Shown: positions 8,095 through 17,288 of the stretch, in pieces
Position numbering within the stretch: position 1 is the stretch's first letter
Layout of the letters: every line of letters starts with the position of its first letter
Assembly: GCF_900116765.1 (NCBI RefSeq)
Contig: NZ_UETC01000003.1
Coordinates: 372,001 to 436,000 of the forward strand
Direction of reading: 5' to 3'
DNA: 64,000 nucleotides
From: Jannaschia seohaensis
Lineage (GTDB): Bacteria; Pseudomonadota; Alphaproteobacteria; Rhodobacterales; Rhodobacteraceae
Translations under genes and position numbers: made by a program
Notes under the pieces: model-generated
Told to the model about the DNA's origin: nothing
The model's database searches: none
Seen by the model: the letters and a program-made list of their open reading frames with translations, nothing else

Positions 8095-9510
8095 ATGGCA
8101 CCGATACTCTACTGGATCCGCCGCGACCTGCGGCTGAGCGATAATCCCGCGCTGACCTGGGCTAAGGCACAGGGACGGCCGATTATTCCCGTCTTTCTGC
8201 TCGACCAGGTGGTCGAGGGCTGGGGCGCCGCTCCGCGCTGGCGTCTCGGGCTGGGGCTTGAGGCCCATGCCGCCGCCCTGGAGGCGGTCGAATCGCGGCT
8301 GACCCTGCGGCGTGGACCCGCCCTGGACACCCTGCGCGGCTTGGTCGCCGAGACGGGCGCGGATACGGTCGTCTGGAACCGGCTCTACACCGCCGATGAG
8401 CGGGCGCGCGACACCGAGGTCAAGGAGGCCCTCCGGGGCGATGGCCTGACGGCGCGGAGCTTCAACGGCCATGTTCTGTTCGAGCCCTGGACCGTGGAGA
8501 CCGGCTCGGGCGGCTTCTACAGGGTCTACACGCCGTTCTGGAAGAATGTGCGCGACCGTGACCCGGGCGAGACGCTGGCCGCGCCCGCGACCATCCCCGC
8601 GCCGGAGGCTTGGCCCGAGACCGATGCGCTGGACGACTGGGATTTGGGCCGCGCCATGCGACGGGGCGCGGATGTGGTCGCGCAGCATGTCCATGTCGGC
8701 GAGAGCTCGGCGCAAGCGCGCCTGGGCGCCTTCATCGCCCATAAGATCGACGGCTACGACATCGCCCGCGACATGCTGGCCGAGGACGGCACCAGCGGCC
8801 TCTCCGAGAACCTGACCTATGGCGAGATCAGCGCCCGCACCTGCTGGCATGCGGGTCAGCGGGCGATGGCGGAGGGCAAGGCCGGGGCGGAGACCTTTTT
8901 GAAGGAGGTCGTCTGGCGCGATTTCGCCCATCACCTCGCCTATCACACGCCCCATCTGACCTCGGGCAATTGGCGTCCGGAATGGGACGCCTTCCCCTGG
9001 CGCGGCGACAATGCCCAGGCCGAGGCCTGGCGTCGCGGGCGCACCGGGATCGAGGTGGTCGATGCCGGAATGCGCGAGATGTATGTGACCGGGCGGATGC
9101 ATAACCGGGCGCGGATGCTGGTCGCCTCCTACCTGACCAAGCATCTGATGACCCATTGGCGCGTCGGCTGCGACTGGTTTGCCGATTGCCTGATCGACTG
9201 GGATCCGGCCTCGAACGCGATGGGCTGGCAATGGGCGGCCGGCTCGGGCCCTGATGCGGCGCCTTTCTTCCGCATCTTCAACCCCGAGACCCAGGGCGAG
9301 AAGTTCGACCCCAAGGGTCGCTATCGCCGCCGCTGGGTCGCGGAATTGCCCGGCCCGGAGAACGCCGACGCGTTGGCCTTCTACGACGCCATCCCGCGCA
9401 GCTGGGACATGGGGCCGGGTGACGCCTACCCTACGGCCCCGATCGTCGGGCTGTCGGAGGGGCGGCAGCGCGCGCTTGACGCATATGCGCAGCGCGACGC
9501 GACGGAGTGA
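8095..9510 (+). CDS. phr: Deoxyribodipyrimidine photo-lyase
   Basis: Repairs UV-induced cyclobutane pyrimidine dimers with blue light and reduced FAD. The 471-aa length is normal for class I CPD photolyases. The N-terminal antenna domain starts IYWIRRDLRLSDNPAL-like (here ILYWIRRDLRLSDNPAL). The C-terminal FAD domain holds LTYGEISARTCW, FLKEVVWRDFAHHLAYH, TGRMHNRARMLVASYLTKHL, and NAMGWQWAAGSGPDAAPFFR near residue 372. It begins 32 bases after the BCCT terminator, so it has its own promoter. A short hairpin (CCCGCAA/TTGCGGG, 9514-9528) follows. Confidence 0.95.
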   Translation: MAPILYWIRRDLRLSDNPALTWAKAQGRPIIPVFLLDQVVEGWGAAPRWRLGLGLEAHAAALEAVESRLTLRRGPALDTLRGLVAETGADTVVWNRLYTADERARDTEVKEALRGDGLTARSFNGHVLFEPWTVETGSGGFYRVYTPFWKNVRDRDPGETLAAPATIPAPEAWPETDALDDWDLGRAMRRGADVVAQHVHVGESSAQARLGAFIAHKIDGYDIARDMLAEDGTSGLSENLTYGEISARTCWHAGQRAMAEGKAGAETFLKEVVWRDFAHHLAYHTPHLTSGNWRPEWDAFPWRGDNAQAEAWRRGRTGIEVVDAGMREMYVTGRMHNRARMLVASYLTKHLMTHWRVGCDWFADCLIDWDPASNAMGWQWAAGSGPDAAPFFRIFNPETQGEKFDPKGRYRRRWVAELPGPENADALAFYDAIPRSWDMGPGDAYPTAPIVGLSEGRQRALDAYAQRDATE

Positions 9511-9574
9511 GACCCCGCAACTTGCGGGCGAGGGGATTGAATGCTTTCGTCATTCAGGACGCCAGGGGGAAGCC

Positions 9575-10786
9575 ATGACCGTAATCACATCTCTGGAGGG
9601 GCAGACAAAACTACCCCGTTATTTCGCATCCTGTTGGGAGATGCTGGAGCGCACCAAGAGCGGGCGCATGGATATCGTTCTGCCGGACGGCCGGCGCTTT
9701 CGGCATGAAGGCGGAGAGCCGGGGCCTGTGGGGGAGATCGTCGTCCATGACGAGACCGTGTTCGCCCGCCTCGTCCGCGAGGGCGATCTGGGCTTCACCG
9801 ATGCCTATCTCGAAGGCCAGTGGTCCACCCCGGACCTGATGGCGCTCTATGACCTCATCAACAAGGAGGGGGACAGCCTGATCCAGCAGCAGAAGGGGCT
9901 GGCCCTGCTGCGCGCCTATGAAAAGCTCCGCTTCTGGATGCAGCGCAACACCAAGGGGCAGGCGAAGAAGAACATCCAGGCCCATTACGATCTTGGAAAT
10001 TCTTTCTATAGCCTCTGGCTCGACGACACGATGACATATTCGGCCGGGATCTTCGAGACCGGACAAGAATCGCTCGAGGCCGCGCAGATGGCGAAATATG
10101 CCAGCATCGTCGACCGGATGGAGGTCTCGCCCGGCGAGCACATCCTGGAGATCGGCTGCGGTTGGGGCGGGTTCGCCGAATATGCCGCCAAGGAGCGGGG
10201 CTTGCGCGTCACCTGCCTGACGCTCTCCGAGGAGCAGCGCAATTACGCCGTGGAGCGGATGGCGCGCGAGGGGCTGTCGGACCGCGTCGAGATCAAGCTT
10301 CAGGATTACCGCGACGAAACCGGCATCTATGACGGGATCGCCTCCATCGAGATGTTCGAGGCGGTGGGCCAGCGCTACTGGCCGTCCTATTTCGCCACGC
10401 TCCGCGACCGGTTGCGACCAGGACGGCAGGCGAGCCTTCAGATCATCACGGTGCCGGACCGCCGCTGGGAGATCTACAGCGGCTCGGTCGACTTCATCCA
10501 GAAATACATCTTCCCCGGCGGCTTCCTGGCCGCGCCCTTCCGCCTGACCGAGGAGATCGGGCGCGCGGGGCTGATCGAGGGCTCCTCGATCTCGATCGCC
10601 AAGGGGTATTCGCTGACGCTCCGGCGCTGGTTCGACCGTTTTAATGAGCGCTGGGCGGATGTCGCGGCCCAGGGCTTCGATGAGCGGTTCCGGCGGATGT
10701 GGAACACCTACCTCACCTCCTGCGCGGGCGCGTTCGAATACGGCAACTGCGACGTCATCCAAATGATCGTGAGGAAACCCGGCTGA
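9575..10786 (+). CDS. Cyclopropane-fatty-acyl-phospholipid synthase family methyltransferase
   Basis: A 403-aa SAM-dependent enzyme of the CFA synthase (Mycolic_acid_C) family that would add a methylene bridge to unsaturated acyl chains of membrane phospholipids. The SAM motif LEIGCGWGGFAEYAA is at about residue 190, preceded by HYDLGNSFYSLWLDDTMTYS, the family substrate-side block. Later blocks are ASIEMFEAVGQRYWPSYF and SVDFIQKYIFPGG, all standard. AGGGGGA at 9563 precedes the ATG. Its stop overlaps the trgA start (TGATG). Confidence 0.92.
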   Translation: MTVITSLEGQTKLPRYFASCWEMLERTKSGRMDIVLPDGRRFRHEGGEPGPVGEIVVHDETVFARLVREGDLGFTDAYLEGQWSTPDLMALYDLINKEGDSLIQQQKGLALLRAYEKLRFWMQRNTKGQAKKNIQAHYDLGNSFYSLWLDDTMTYSAGIFETGQESLEAAQMAKYASIVDRMEVSPGEHILEIGCGWGGFAEYAAKERGLRVTCLTLSEEQRNYAVERMAREGLSDRVEIKLQDYRDETGIYDGIASIEMFEAVGQRYWPSYFATLRDRLRPGRQASLQIITVPDRRWEIYSGSVDFIQKYIFPGGFLAAPFRLTEEIGRAGLIEGSSISIAKGYSLTLRRWFDRFNERWADVAAQGFDERFRRMWNTYLTSCAGAFEYGNCDVIQMIVRKPG

Positions 10787-11247
10787 TGCCCACCCCCGCC
10801 AAGCTCATCTCCGCCCTTCTCTTCGCCGCCCTCGCCTGGTGGACGGCCGAGACCATCCGCGTCCACGCGCTGCCCGACGGCATGGTGGTGGGGCGGTTCC
10901 GGGAATGGGTGGCTCTGGCGGGGCTCATCATCGGCTGGAGAGTGATTGGCGTGCGCGTCTCGGGGCCGACGAACCGGGGCACCACCGTAACCAAGGCGAT
11001 CACCGCCGGGATCGGGGGCGCCGTCATCCTCACCATCGGCGGACTAATCCTGAACAGCTTCGTCAAGATGATCTCGATTTCGCTGACCAGCAGATACACC
11101 GAGGTCGGGCAGGCGGCCGAGGCCTGGATGGACTTCATGTGGAGCGATGCGATGACCATCGCCAACCCGATGGTTCTGGGCACGATGTTTGGCGGCGCGG
11201 CGGTTGTCGGCCTGGTCGGAGGCGTAGCGGGCCGGACCCTTCAGTGA
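10786..11247 (+). CDS. trgA: TrgA family membrane protein (tellurite resistance locus)
   Basis: A 153-aa protein with four predicted membrane segments (near residues 5-20, 38-55, 75-95 and 125-148). The family is largely restricted to Rhodobacteraceae. In Rhodobacter sphaeroides the order trgA-trgB-cysK was described as a tellurite resistance locus, and the same order is found here, which is the main basis for the name. How TrgA acts is not known to me. The ATG overlaps the preceding methyltransferase stop, and the stop overlaps the trgB GTG, so the run is translationally coupled. Confidence 0.85.
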   Translation: MPTPAKLISALLFAALAWWTAETIRVHALPDGMVVGRFREWVALAGLIIGWRVIGVRVSGPTNRGTTVTKAITAGIGGAVILTIGGLILNSFVKMISISLTSRYTEVGQAAEAWMDFMWSDAMTIANPMVLGTMFGGAAVVGLVGGVAGRTLQ

Positions 11248-12353
11248 GCCGCCTTTTTCTGTTCGGAACCCTCTGCTGGCCTGATCTGCTTGAAACCGTT
11301 GCCGGAGAACCGGTTGCCTGCCGTCCAGCCCGTCTGGACGGTTGGCATGTGGAGCGGGCGGCAGCGGGCGATTGGCCGGTGCTCGTGCCCGGCGGCCGGG
11401 CTGAGGGGCTGCTGACCGAACTGCTGAGCGACGCGGCCCGCGCCCGGCTGGACTGGTACGAAGTCGCGTTCGGCTATGTCCCCGAAGCCGTCGAGGTCGA
11501 GAGCGACGGCGCGATCCCGGCCCTGGTCTATCGGGAAGTCGGCGGGGGCGGCTCCGGCGAGCCTTGGGATCTGGCGGCCTGGATCAAGCGCCATGGCGCC
11601 CGCACCCGCCTCGCCGCCGAGGAGGTGATGCGCGCCCATGGGCGGGTCAGCCCCGAGGCGCTCCAGGCCCGGCGTCCGATGATCCACGCCCGCGCCCACG
11701 GGATGCTGATGGCGCAAGCAGACCGCCGCCCCGTGACCGTGGGCGGCCCGCCGCCGGGCCGGATCGAGGTCGCGCGGGTCGATTACCCCTATGAAGGCTT
11801 CCTTCGGGTCGAGGAATGGGTGCTGGACCATCCGCATTTCGATGGCAGCCGCTCCGGCCAGATCCATCGCACGCTGACCCATGTCACGAATGCCGCGACG
11901 GTCCTGCCCTACGATCCAGTCCGCGACCGCGTCCTTATGGTCGAACAAATTCGCCTGGGCGCCCTGGCCAAGGGCGAGGCCGCGCCCTGGATGCTGGAGC
12001 CCATCGCCGGGCTGATCGACGCGGGCGAGACGGCCGCCTCCACCGCGCTGCGCGAGGCGCGGGAGGAGGCGGGGCTGGAACTCGGCCCGGAGGCGCTGCA
12101 CCCCGTCGCCACTTATTATCCCAGCCCCGGCGGGCTGGCGCAGATCGTCTATTCTTTCGTCGCTCTAGCCGATCTGCCGGAGGGCACGGGCGGGCTTCAC
12201 GGGCTCGACCACGAGGCCGAGGACATCCGCTCGCATCTCGTCGATCTCGACCACGCGCTGTCGATGATCGCCACGGGCGAGGCGGCGAACGCACCGTTAA
12301 TCCTGTCGCTGCAATGGATCGCGCTGAACCGGGAGCGGTTGAAGGCGGATTGA
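11244..12353 (+). CDS. trgB: NUDIX hydrolase with N-terminal gamma-glutamylcyclotransferase-like domain (TrgB)
   Basis: A 369-aa two-domain protein. The N-terminal domain (about 1-150) opens with LFLFGTLCWPDLLETVAG, an AIG2/GGCT-like start. The C-terminal domain (about 200-340) is an ADP-ribose-pyrophosphatase-type NUDIX fold with an exact Nudix box beginning GLIDAGE (about residue 256) and ending REAREEAGL. It probably cleaves ADP-ribose or a related dinucleotide using Mg2+. GTG at 11244 overlaps the trgA stop. cysK starts 44 bases downstream, repeating the trgAB-cysK order of R. sphaeroides. The tellurite link is by synteny. Confidence 0.88.
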   Translation: MSRLFLFGTLCWPDLLETVAGEPVACRPARLDGWHVERAAAGDWPVLVPGGRAEGLLTELLSDAARARLDWYEVAFGYVPEAVEVESDGAIPALVYREVGGGGSGEPWDLAAWIKRHGARTRLAAEEVMRAHGRVSPEALQARRPMIHARAHGMLMAQADRRPVTVGGPPPGRIEVARVDYPYEGFLRVEEWVLDHPHFDGSRSGQIHRTLTHVTNAATVLPYDPVRDRVLMVEQIRLGALAKGEAAPWMLEPIAGLIDAGETAASTALREAREEAGLELGPEALHPVATYYPSPGGLAQIVYSFVALADLPEGTGGLHGLDHEAEDIRSHLVDLDHALSMIATGEAANAPLILSLQWIALNRERLKAD

Positions 12354-12396
12354 GCGAGGTCTACACCCGGGATTGCTCAGATCCGGGAGGCCCGCC

Positions 12397-13428
12397 ATGC
12401 ATGTCCATTCCAACCTGGCCGAGGCTGTCGGCAACACGCCTCTGATCCGGCTCAACGCCATTTCCGAGGCGACGGGTTGCGAGATCTACGGCAAGGCCGA
12501 GTTCATGAACCCCGGGCAGTCGGTCAAGGACCGTGCGGCGCTCTTCATGATCCGCGATGCGGTCGCGCGCGGGGCGTTGCGGCCGGGCGGCACCATCGTG
12601 GAGGGCACCGCGGGCAATACCGGCATCGGGCTGACGCTGGTCGGCGCCTCGATGGGGTTCCGCTCGGTCATCGTGATCCCCGAGACCCAATCGGAGGAAA
12701 AGAAGGAGATGCTGCGCCTCGCGGGGGCGGAGCTGATCCAGGTGCCCGCCAAGCCCTATCGCGATCCCGACAATTACGTCCGCTATTCGGGCCGCCTTGC
12801 CGAAAAGCTGAACGAGGTCGATGAGGCCGGCGCCGTCTGGGCGAACCAGTTCGACAACGTGGCCAACCGCCAGGCCCATATCGAGACCACCGGCCCCGAG
12901 ATCTGGGAGCAGACCGACGGCAAGGTCGACGGCTTCGTCTGCGCCGTGGGCTCGGGCGGGACGGCGGCGGGGGTGGCGGCCGCGCTCCAGCCCAAGGGCG
13001 TGAAATGCGGGATCGTCGATCCGCTGGGCTCCGCGCTCTATAATTTCTACACGCGGGGGGAGTTGGCCTCCGAGGGCGGCTCCATCTCCGAAGGGATCGG
13101 GCAGGGGCGCATCACCGCCAACCTCGAAGGCTATGCCCCCGATTTCGTGGCCCAGGCCACCGATGAGGAGGCGCTGCCTCTGATCTTCGACCTGCTCGCC
13201 CATGAAGGGCTCTGCATGGGTGGCTCGACGGCGATCAACATGGCCGGCGCGGTCAAGATGGCGCGCGAGATGGGGCCGGGGCACACGATCGTGACGATCC
13301 TGTGCGATTACGGCACGCGCTATCAGTCCAAGGTCTGGAACCCGGCCTTCCTGCGCACCAAGAACCTGCCCGTGCCCGCCTGGCTGGACGGGTCCCGCCG
13401 TGAGATCCCATCGGTCTTCTTGGGATGA
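12397..13428 (+). CDS. cysK: Cysteine synthase (O-acetylserine sulfhydrylase family)
   Basis: A 343-aa PLP enzyme making cysteine from O-acetylserine and sulfide. The PLP lysine is K44 in NPGQSVKDRAA. The substrate loop TAGNTGIGL lies near residues 72-80 and the phosphate-binding GSGGTAAG near 190. A long C-terminal extension ending in NPAFLRTKNLPVPAW is typical of the alphaproteobacterial CysK class. GGGAGG at 12384-12389 sets the start. It is coupled to the following mechanosensitive channel gene by ATGA. Its position in a tellurite locus fits the known role of cysteine metabolism in tellurite tolerance. Confidence 0.92.
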   Translation: MHVHSNLAEAVGNTPLIRLNAISEATGCEIYGKAEFMNPGQSVKDRAALFMIRDAVARGALRPGGTIVEGTAGNTGIGLTLVGASMGFRSVIVIPETQSEEKKEMLRLAGAELIQVPAKPYRDPDNYVRYSGRLAEKLNEVDEAGAVWANQFDNVANRQAHIETTGPEIWEQTDGKVDGFVCAVGSGGTAAGVAAALQPKGVKCGIVDPLGSALYNFYTRGELASEGGSISEGIGQGRITANLEGYAPDFVAQATDEEALPLIFDLLAHEGLCMGGSTAINMAGAVKMAREMGPGHTIVTILCDYGTRYQSKVWNPAFLRTKNLPVPAWLDGSRREIPSVFLG

Positions 13429-15833
13429 TCCGGCTTCTCGCCGCGCTTCTGCTCGTCGTCGCGACGGCTCTGCCGCTCGCCGCGGAGGACGGGGCGATCC
13501 CACCGGAATGGACCGGTGTGCAGCAGCGGGCGACGGCGGTGCTCCAGTCGCCCATCGCCTCGGAAGAGGCGCTCAACACGCTGCGCGACACCTTGGACGG
13601 CTGGCGCGCCCGGTTCGATGAGGCGCGCGGGGCGAATGCGGGCCGGATCGCCACCCTGCGCGGCGAGATCGAGGCGCTGGGCCCCGTCCCGGTCGAGGGG
13701 GAGAGCGAACCGGCCGAGGTCGCGGACCTGCGCGCCGATCTGCGCCGCCGCCTGGACGAGCTTTTGGTTCCGCAGCGCGCCGCCGAGGCCGCCTATAACG
13801 CCGCCAACGGGCTGATCGACGAGACCGACGAGCGGATCGAGCAGATGCGGTCCGAGGCGCTCTTCCGCCAGGACGCGCTGCCGATCAACCCGGTTGCCTG
13901 GCCGCCCGCGCTCCTGGCGGTCAGCGGCTGGTTTTCCGATCTCTCGGTGCAAGTCACCGCCCCCTTTCTGTCGAAGGGCGGGCGGGCGTCGCTGACCGAT
14001 GAAGGGTTGCGTATCGGGCTTTTGCTGGTCGTTGCGGCGCTGCTCATCTTGCGCTCCGGGCGCTGGCTGAACGCGGCCCGCGATCGTCTGACGCCGATCG
14101 AGGCGACGTCACCGCTGGCGCGCCTGGGCCTTTTGGGCGTGTCGGTCGTGCGCCTGCTCTTGCCGGTGGTGGGGCTGGTCGCCCTGACGCGGAGCCTTGT
14201 CGTGGCCGGGGCCGAGGGTCCCCTGATCGACCTGATCGTGATCCTGGTTCCGGTGATGGGCGGCATCGTTCTGGCGGCCAACTGGCTGGGCGGCCAAGCC
14301 TTTCCGCCGCGACCCGATACGCCCTCGCTATTGCCCGTGGGCGAGGCCCGGCGGCGCGAGGGGCGCTTGCACGCCCTGACCCTCGGCGTGACTTTTGCCC
14401 TTGGGCTCGCCGTGCAGGCGGTCGCCGACACGGATGCGGCGGTGATGGACGCGCGGGGGGTGCTGCACTTCGCGATCACCCTCGTGACCGGTCTTACGCT
14501 GCTCCGTCTCGGGCAACTCTTGCTGTCGGAAGGGCGTTCCGCCAGGGACGAGGGCGAAGCCGGGATCTGGGCGCAGGTCCTGAGGATGCTCGGGCGCGCC
14601 CTTCTGGTCGTCGGCGTGGTCGGCCCGGCCCTGATCGCCGTGGGCTTCGTCAATCTCGGGACGGCGATAGTCTGGCCCACGGTCCTGTCGCTCGGCCTGC
14701 TGGTGCTGATCGGGGTGTTGCAGAACGTCGTTTTCGATTTCTATGCCGCGATCACCCGACGGACGGAGATGGCGCGCGATGCGCTGGCGCCGACGCTGGT
14801 GGCCTTCCTGCTGGCGGTCGCCGCGGTCCCGGCCTTTGCGCTCATCTGGGGGGTGCGCTGGCACACCCTGACGGAGTGGTGGCGGACCTTCCTGGACGGC
14901 TTCTCGATCGGCGCCTTTACCTTGTCGCCCGCGAACCTGCTGACCTTCGCCGCGGTCTTCGCCCTGGGCTTCCTCGCGACCCGGCTGGTGCGCGGCGTGC
15001 TGCGCACCAGCGTGCTGCCCAAGACCAAGCTGGATGTGGGCGGGACCAACGCGATCCTGTCCGGGACCAGCTATATCGGCATCACCGTTGCCGCCCTGTT
15101 GGCGGTCACCATGGCGGGGATCGACCTGTCGGGGCTGGCCATCGTCGCGGGCGCGCTCTCGGTCGGCCTGGGCTTCGGCCTGCAGAACATCGTGCAGAAC
15201 TTCGTCTCGGGGATCATCCTGCTGATCGAACGACCGATCAAGCTGGGTGACTGGGTGGCCGTGGGCGGGATCGAGGGCTTCGTCCGCGAGATCTCGGTTC
15301 GCTCCACCCGGATCGAGACATTCGACCGCCAGGACGTGATCGTTCCCAATGCCGACCTGATCGCGGGCGTCGTTACCAACAACACCCTGGGCGACATGTC
15401 GGGGCGCGTGCTGATCCCGGTCGGCGTGGCCTACGGCACGGATACGCGCAAGGTCGAGGCCATCCTGCGCGAGATCGTCGAAGCCCATCCGATGGTGATG
15501 CTGAATCCCGCGCCGGTCATCACCTTCGAGGGGTTCGGCGCCGACAGTCTCGATTTTCTCTGCCGCGCGGTGCTGCGCGACGTGCTGTGGAAGGTGATCG
15601 TCCGGTCCGAGATCAACCATGCCATCGCCGAGCGCTTCGCCGCCGAGGGCATCGAGATCCCGTTCGCCCAGCGGGATGTCTGGCTGCGCAATCCCGAGGC
15701 GCTGCGCGGGACGCCGCCGCGCCCCGTCGGAGGCACCCCCGCCCGGCAGGGCGACCCGCAGGAGACGCTGGAGCCCGGCGAGCCCATCGACATCCCGGAC
15801 CGACCCGACCCGCCAGAGATGGACCATCCATGA
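13425..15833 (+). CDS. Large MscS-family mechanosensitive channel with DUF3772 region
   Basis: An 802-aa inner-membrane channel for osmotic release. A signal peptide (cleavage near ALPLAAEDG) precedes a periplasmic coiled-coil domain of about 160 residues with DUF3772 character (repeated Glu/Arg-rich helices), then about ten membrane segments. The C-terminal MscS module carries GFGLQNIVQNFVSGIILL near residue 583 and RPIKLGDWV, and the cytoplasmic beta domain holds TFDRQDVIVPNADLI. A Pro-rich tail ends the protein. It overlaps cysK (ATGA) and the following tRNA-editing gene. Confidence 0.93.
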   Translation: MIRLLAALLLVVATALPLAAEDGAIPPEWTGVQQRATAVLQSPIASEEALNTLRDTLDGWRARFDEARGANAGRIATLRGEIEALGPVPVEGESEPAEVADLRADLRRRLDELLVPQRAAEAAYNAANGLIDETDERIEQMRSEALFRQDALPINPVAWPPALLAVSGWFSDLSVQVTAPFLSKGGRASLTDEGLRIGLLLVVAALLILRSGRWLNAARDRLTPIEATSPLARLGLLGVSVVRLLLPVVGLVALTRSLVVAGAEGPLIDLIVILVPVMGGIVLAANWLGGQAFPPRPDTPSLLPVGEARRREGRLHALTLGVTFALGLAVQAVADTDAAVMDARGVLHFAITLVTGLTLLRLGQLLLSEGRSARDEGEAGIWAQVLRMLGRALLVVGVVGPALIAVGFVNLGTAIVWPTVLSLGLLVLIGVLQNVVFDFYAAITRRTEMARDALAPTLVAFLLAVAAVPAFALIWGVRWHTLTEWWRTFLDGFSIGAFTLSPANLLTFAAVFALGFLATRLVRGVLRTSVLPKTKLDVGGTNAILSGTSYIGITVAALLAVTMAGIDLSGLAIVAGALSVGLGFGLQNIVQNFVSGIILLIERPIKLGDWVAVGGIEGFVREISVRSTRIETFDRQDVIVPNADLIAGVVTNNTLGDMSGRVLIPVGVAYGTDTRKVEAILREIVEAHPMVMLNPAPVITFEGFGADSLDFLCRAVLRDVLWKVIVRSEINHAIAERFAAEGIEIPFAQRDVWLRNPEALRGTPPRPVGGTPARQGDPQETLEPGEPIDIPDRPDPPEMDHP

Positions 15834-16549
15834 CCGAGCCCCTCTTTCGCAGCGATGCCTATCTGAAATCCGCCACCGCCGAGATCGTCGCCCGCACCGC
15901 CGAGGGCGGGCTGGTGGTGGACCGCTCCATCTTCTACCCGCAGGGCGGGGGCCAGCCGGGCGACAGCGGGAAGCTCGTCTGGGACGGGGGGAGCTGCGAG
16001 ATCGCCTCGACGGTCAAGGCGGCGGACGGGATCGGCATCGTCCTGGTCCCGGCCCAGCCGGGCGTGATGCCGAGGGAAGGCACGCGGGTCGAGATGCGGC
16101 TCGACTGGGAGCGGCGGCATCGTTTTATGCGGATGCACACGGCGCTGCACCTTCTGTCGGTCGTGGTGCCCTTGCCGGTCACCGGCGGACAGATCGGGGC
16201 CGAGAAATCCCGTCTCGACTTCCTCATGCCCGAGATCACCCATGAGCGGGAGGTGATCCAGGCCCGGCTCGGCACGCTGATCGCCGAGGATCACGCCGTA
16301 TCGGAACGCATGATCAGCGAGGAGGCGCTGGACGCCAACCCGGATCTGGTCAAGACGATGTCGGTCAAGCCGCCCCGCGGGGCCGGAATGATCCGCCTGG
16401 TGCGCATCGGCGGGGCCAAGACCGTCGATTTGCAGCCCTGTGGCGGCACCCATGTCCGCTCCACCGCCGAGATCGGGCAGGTCCGGGTGGGCAAGCTCGA
16501 AAACAAGGGCAAGCAGAACCGCCGCATCTCGATCACGCTGGACGATTGA
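15830..16549 (+). CDS. Alanyl-tRNA editing protein (AlaX-type)
   Basis: A 239-aa free-standing editing domain that would hydrolyse Ser- or Gly-tRNA(Ala) mischarged by AlaRS. Zn-binding residues are visible: H103 and H107 in HTALH, and C204 and H208 in CGGTH. The N-terminal FYPQGGGQPGDSG block places it in the AlaX-M group carrying part of the AlaRS C-terminal beta-barrel. It overlaps the mechanosensitive channel stop (ATGA). Confidence 0.92.
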   Translation: MTEPLFRSDAYLKSATAEIVARTAEGGLVVDRSIFYPQGGGQPGDSGKLVWDGGSCEIASTVKAADGIGIVLVPAQPGVMPREGTRVEMRLDWERRHRFMRMHTALHLLSVVVPLPVTGGQIGAEKSRLDFLMPEITHEREVIQARLGTLIAEDHAVSERMISEEALDANPDLVKTMSVKPPRGAGMIRLVRIGGAKTVDLQPCGGTHVRSTAEIGQVRVGKLENKGKQNRRISITLDD

Positions 16550-16552
16550 GCG

Positions 16553-16690
16553 ATGGCGGAGTTCTTCGCCTCCCTCGGGCCTTTCGGCTGGATTGTGCTG
16601 GCGCTGGCCGGGATCGGCCTGGTGACGCTCCCCCGCGCGCTGCGCGAGATGTGGACGCGCCCCTGGAAGAAGGACGACAGCGAGCGATGA
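16553..16690 (+). CDS. Small single-pass membrane protein, 45 aa
   Basis: ATG three bases after the AlaX-type stop opens a 45-codon frame. Residues about 10-27 (FGWIVLALAGIGLVTLPRA) form one hydrophobic helix, followed by a basic-acidic tail WKKDDSER. GC-rich third positions resemble neighbouring genes, and the tight spacing suggests cotranscription. There is no homology I can name, so reality rests on position and composition only. Confidence 0.5.
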   Translation: MAEFFASLGPFGWIVLALAGIGLVTLPRALREMWTRPWKKDDSER

Positions 16691-16784
16691 CGCCCGAGTC
16701 GGGCGGAAGAGCGGGCCCCCTTTCGTCCGAGTGGCTCGGCGCGTAGACCTGGGGGGAACTCCTGATCCTGATCGAGAGGACGAG

Positions 16785-17255
16785 ATGAAGACTCATTTTC
16801 TGGCCGGCGCGCTCTGCCTAGCGCTGACCGCCCCCGCCGCCGCGCAAGACACCGAGACGCTGGCCCGGACCTATGTCGCGCTGCCCGGCGTGCAGGCGAT
16901 GATGGACAACATGTTCTCCGCCGAGGCGCTGGTGACGCAGTTCATGTCGCAGATCCCGCCCTCGGTCGAGGTGTCGGAGGCCAAGCAGGCCCAGATCGGC
17001 GAACTGATGGCCGAGGCCATGAACGAGATGCGCCCGGAATTGGAGCGGGCCATGGTCGAAAGCTCCTCCGCGACATTCGACGCGCCGGAGCTGGAGGCGC
17101 TGATCGCCTTCTACGAGACCGAAGCCGGCGCCTCGGTAATGGCCAAGATGCAGCCGATGATGGCGGACTTTCTGGCCCGGATGGGCCCGCGCCTGACCGA
17201 GATGCAGCAGACGCTCGTGCCGGAGGTCGTGTCCATTCTCCAGGCGGAAGAGTAA
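16785..17255 (+). CDS. Secreted DUF2059 protein
   Basis: A 156-aa periplasmic protein. The signal peptide MKTHFLAGALCLALTAPAAAQ is followed by an all-helical acidic domain; LEALIAFYETEAGASVMAKM is the DUF2059 hallmark. Function is unknown to me. GAGAGGACGAG just before the ATG provides the ribosome site. It converges on a small lipoprotein gene, with a perfect hairpin between the two. Confidence 0.85.
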   Translation: MKTHFLAGALCLALTAPAAAQDTETLARTYVALPGVQAMMDNMFSAEALVTQFMSQIPPSVEVSEAKQAQIGELMAEAMNEMRPELERAMVESSSATFDAPELEALIAFYETEAGASVMAKMQPMMADFLARMGPRLTEMQQTLVPEVVSILQAEE

Positions 17256-17266
17256 CCCCGTCCTGC

Positions 17267-17288
17267 GCGCCCTCAGGCCAGAGGGCGC
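17267..17288. terminator. Hairpin between convergent genes
   Basis: GCGCCCTC (17267-17274) and GAGGGCGC (17281-17288) form a perfect 8-bp stem with a 6-base loop, between the DUF2059 stop and overlapping the end of the convergent lipoprotein gene. It has no T tract, so intrinsic termination is only probable. Confidence 0.45.

Noticed and set aside
6292-9231. 979-codon open frame on the minus strand across the BCCT and photolyase genes
   Set aside because: It is antisense to two clear genes, has low-complexity Arg/Gln/Asp-rich content typical of shadows in GC-rich DNA, and shows no family resemblance.
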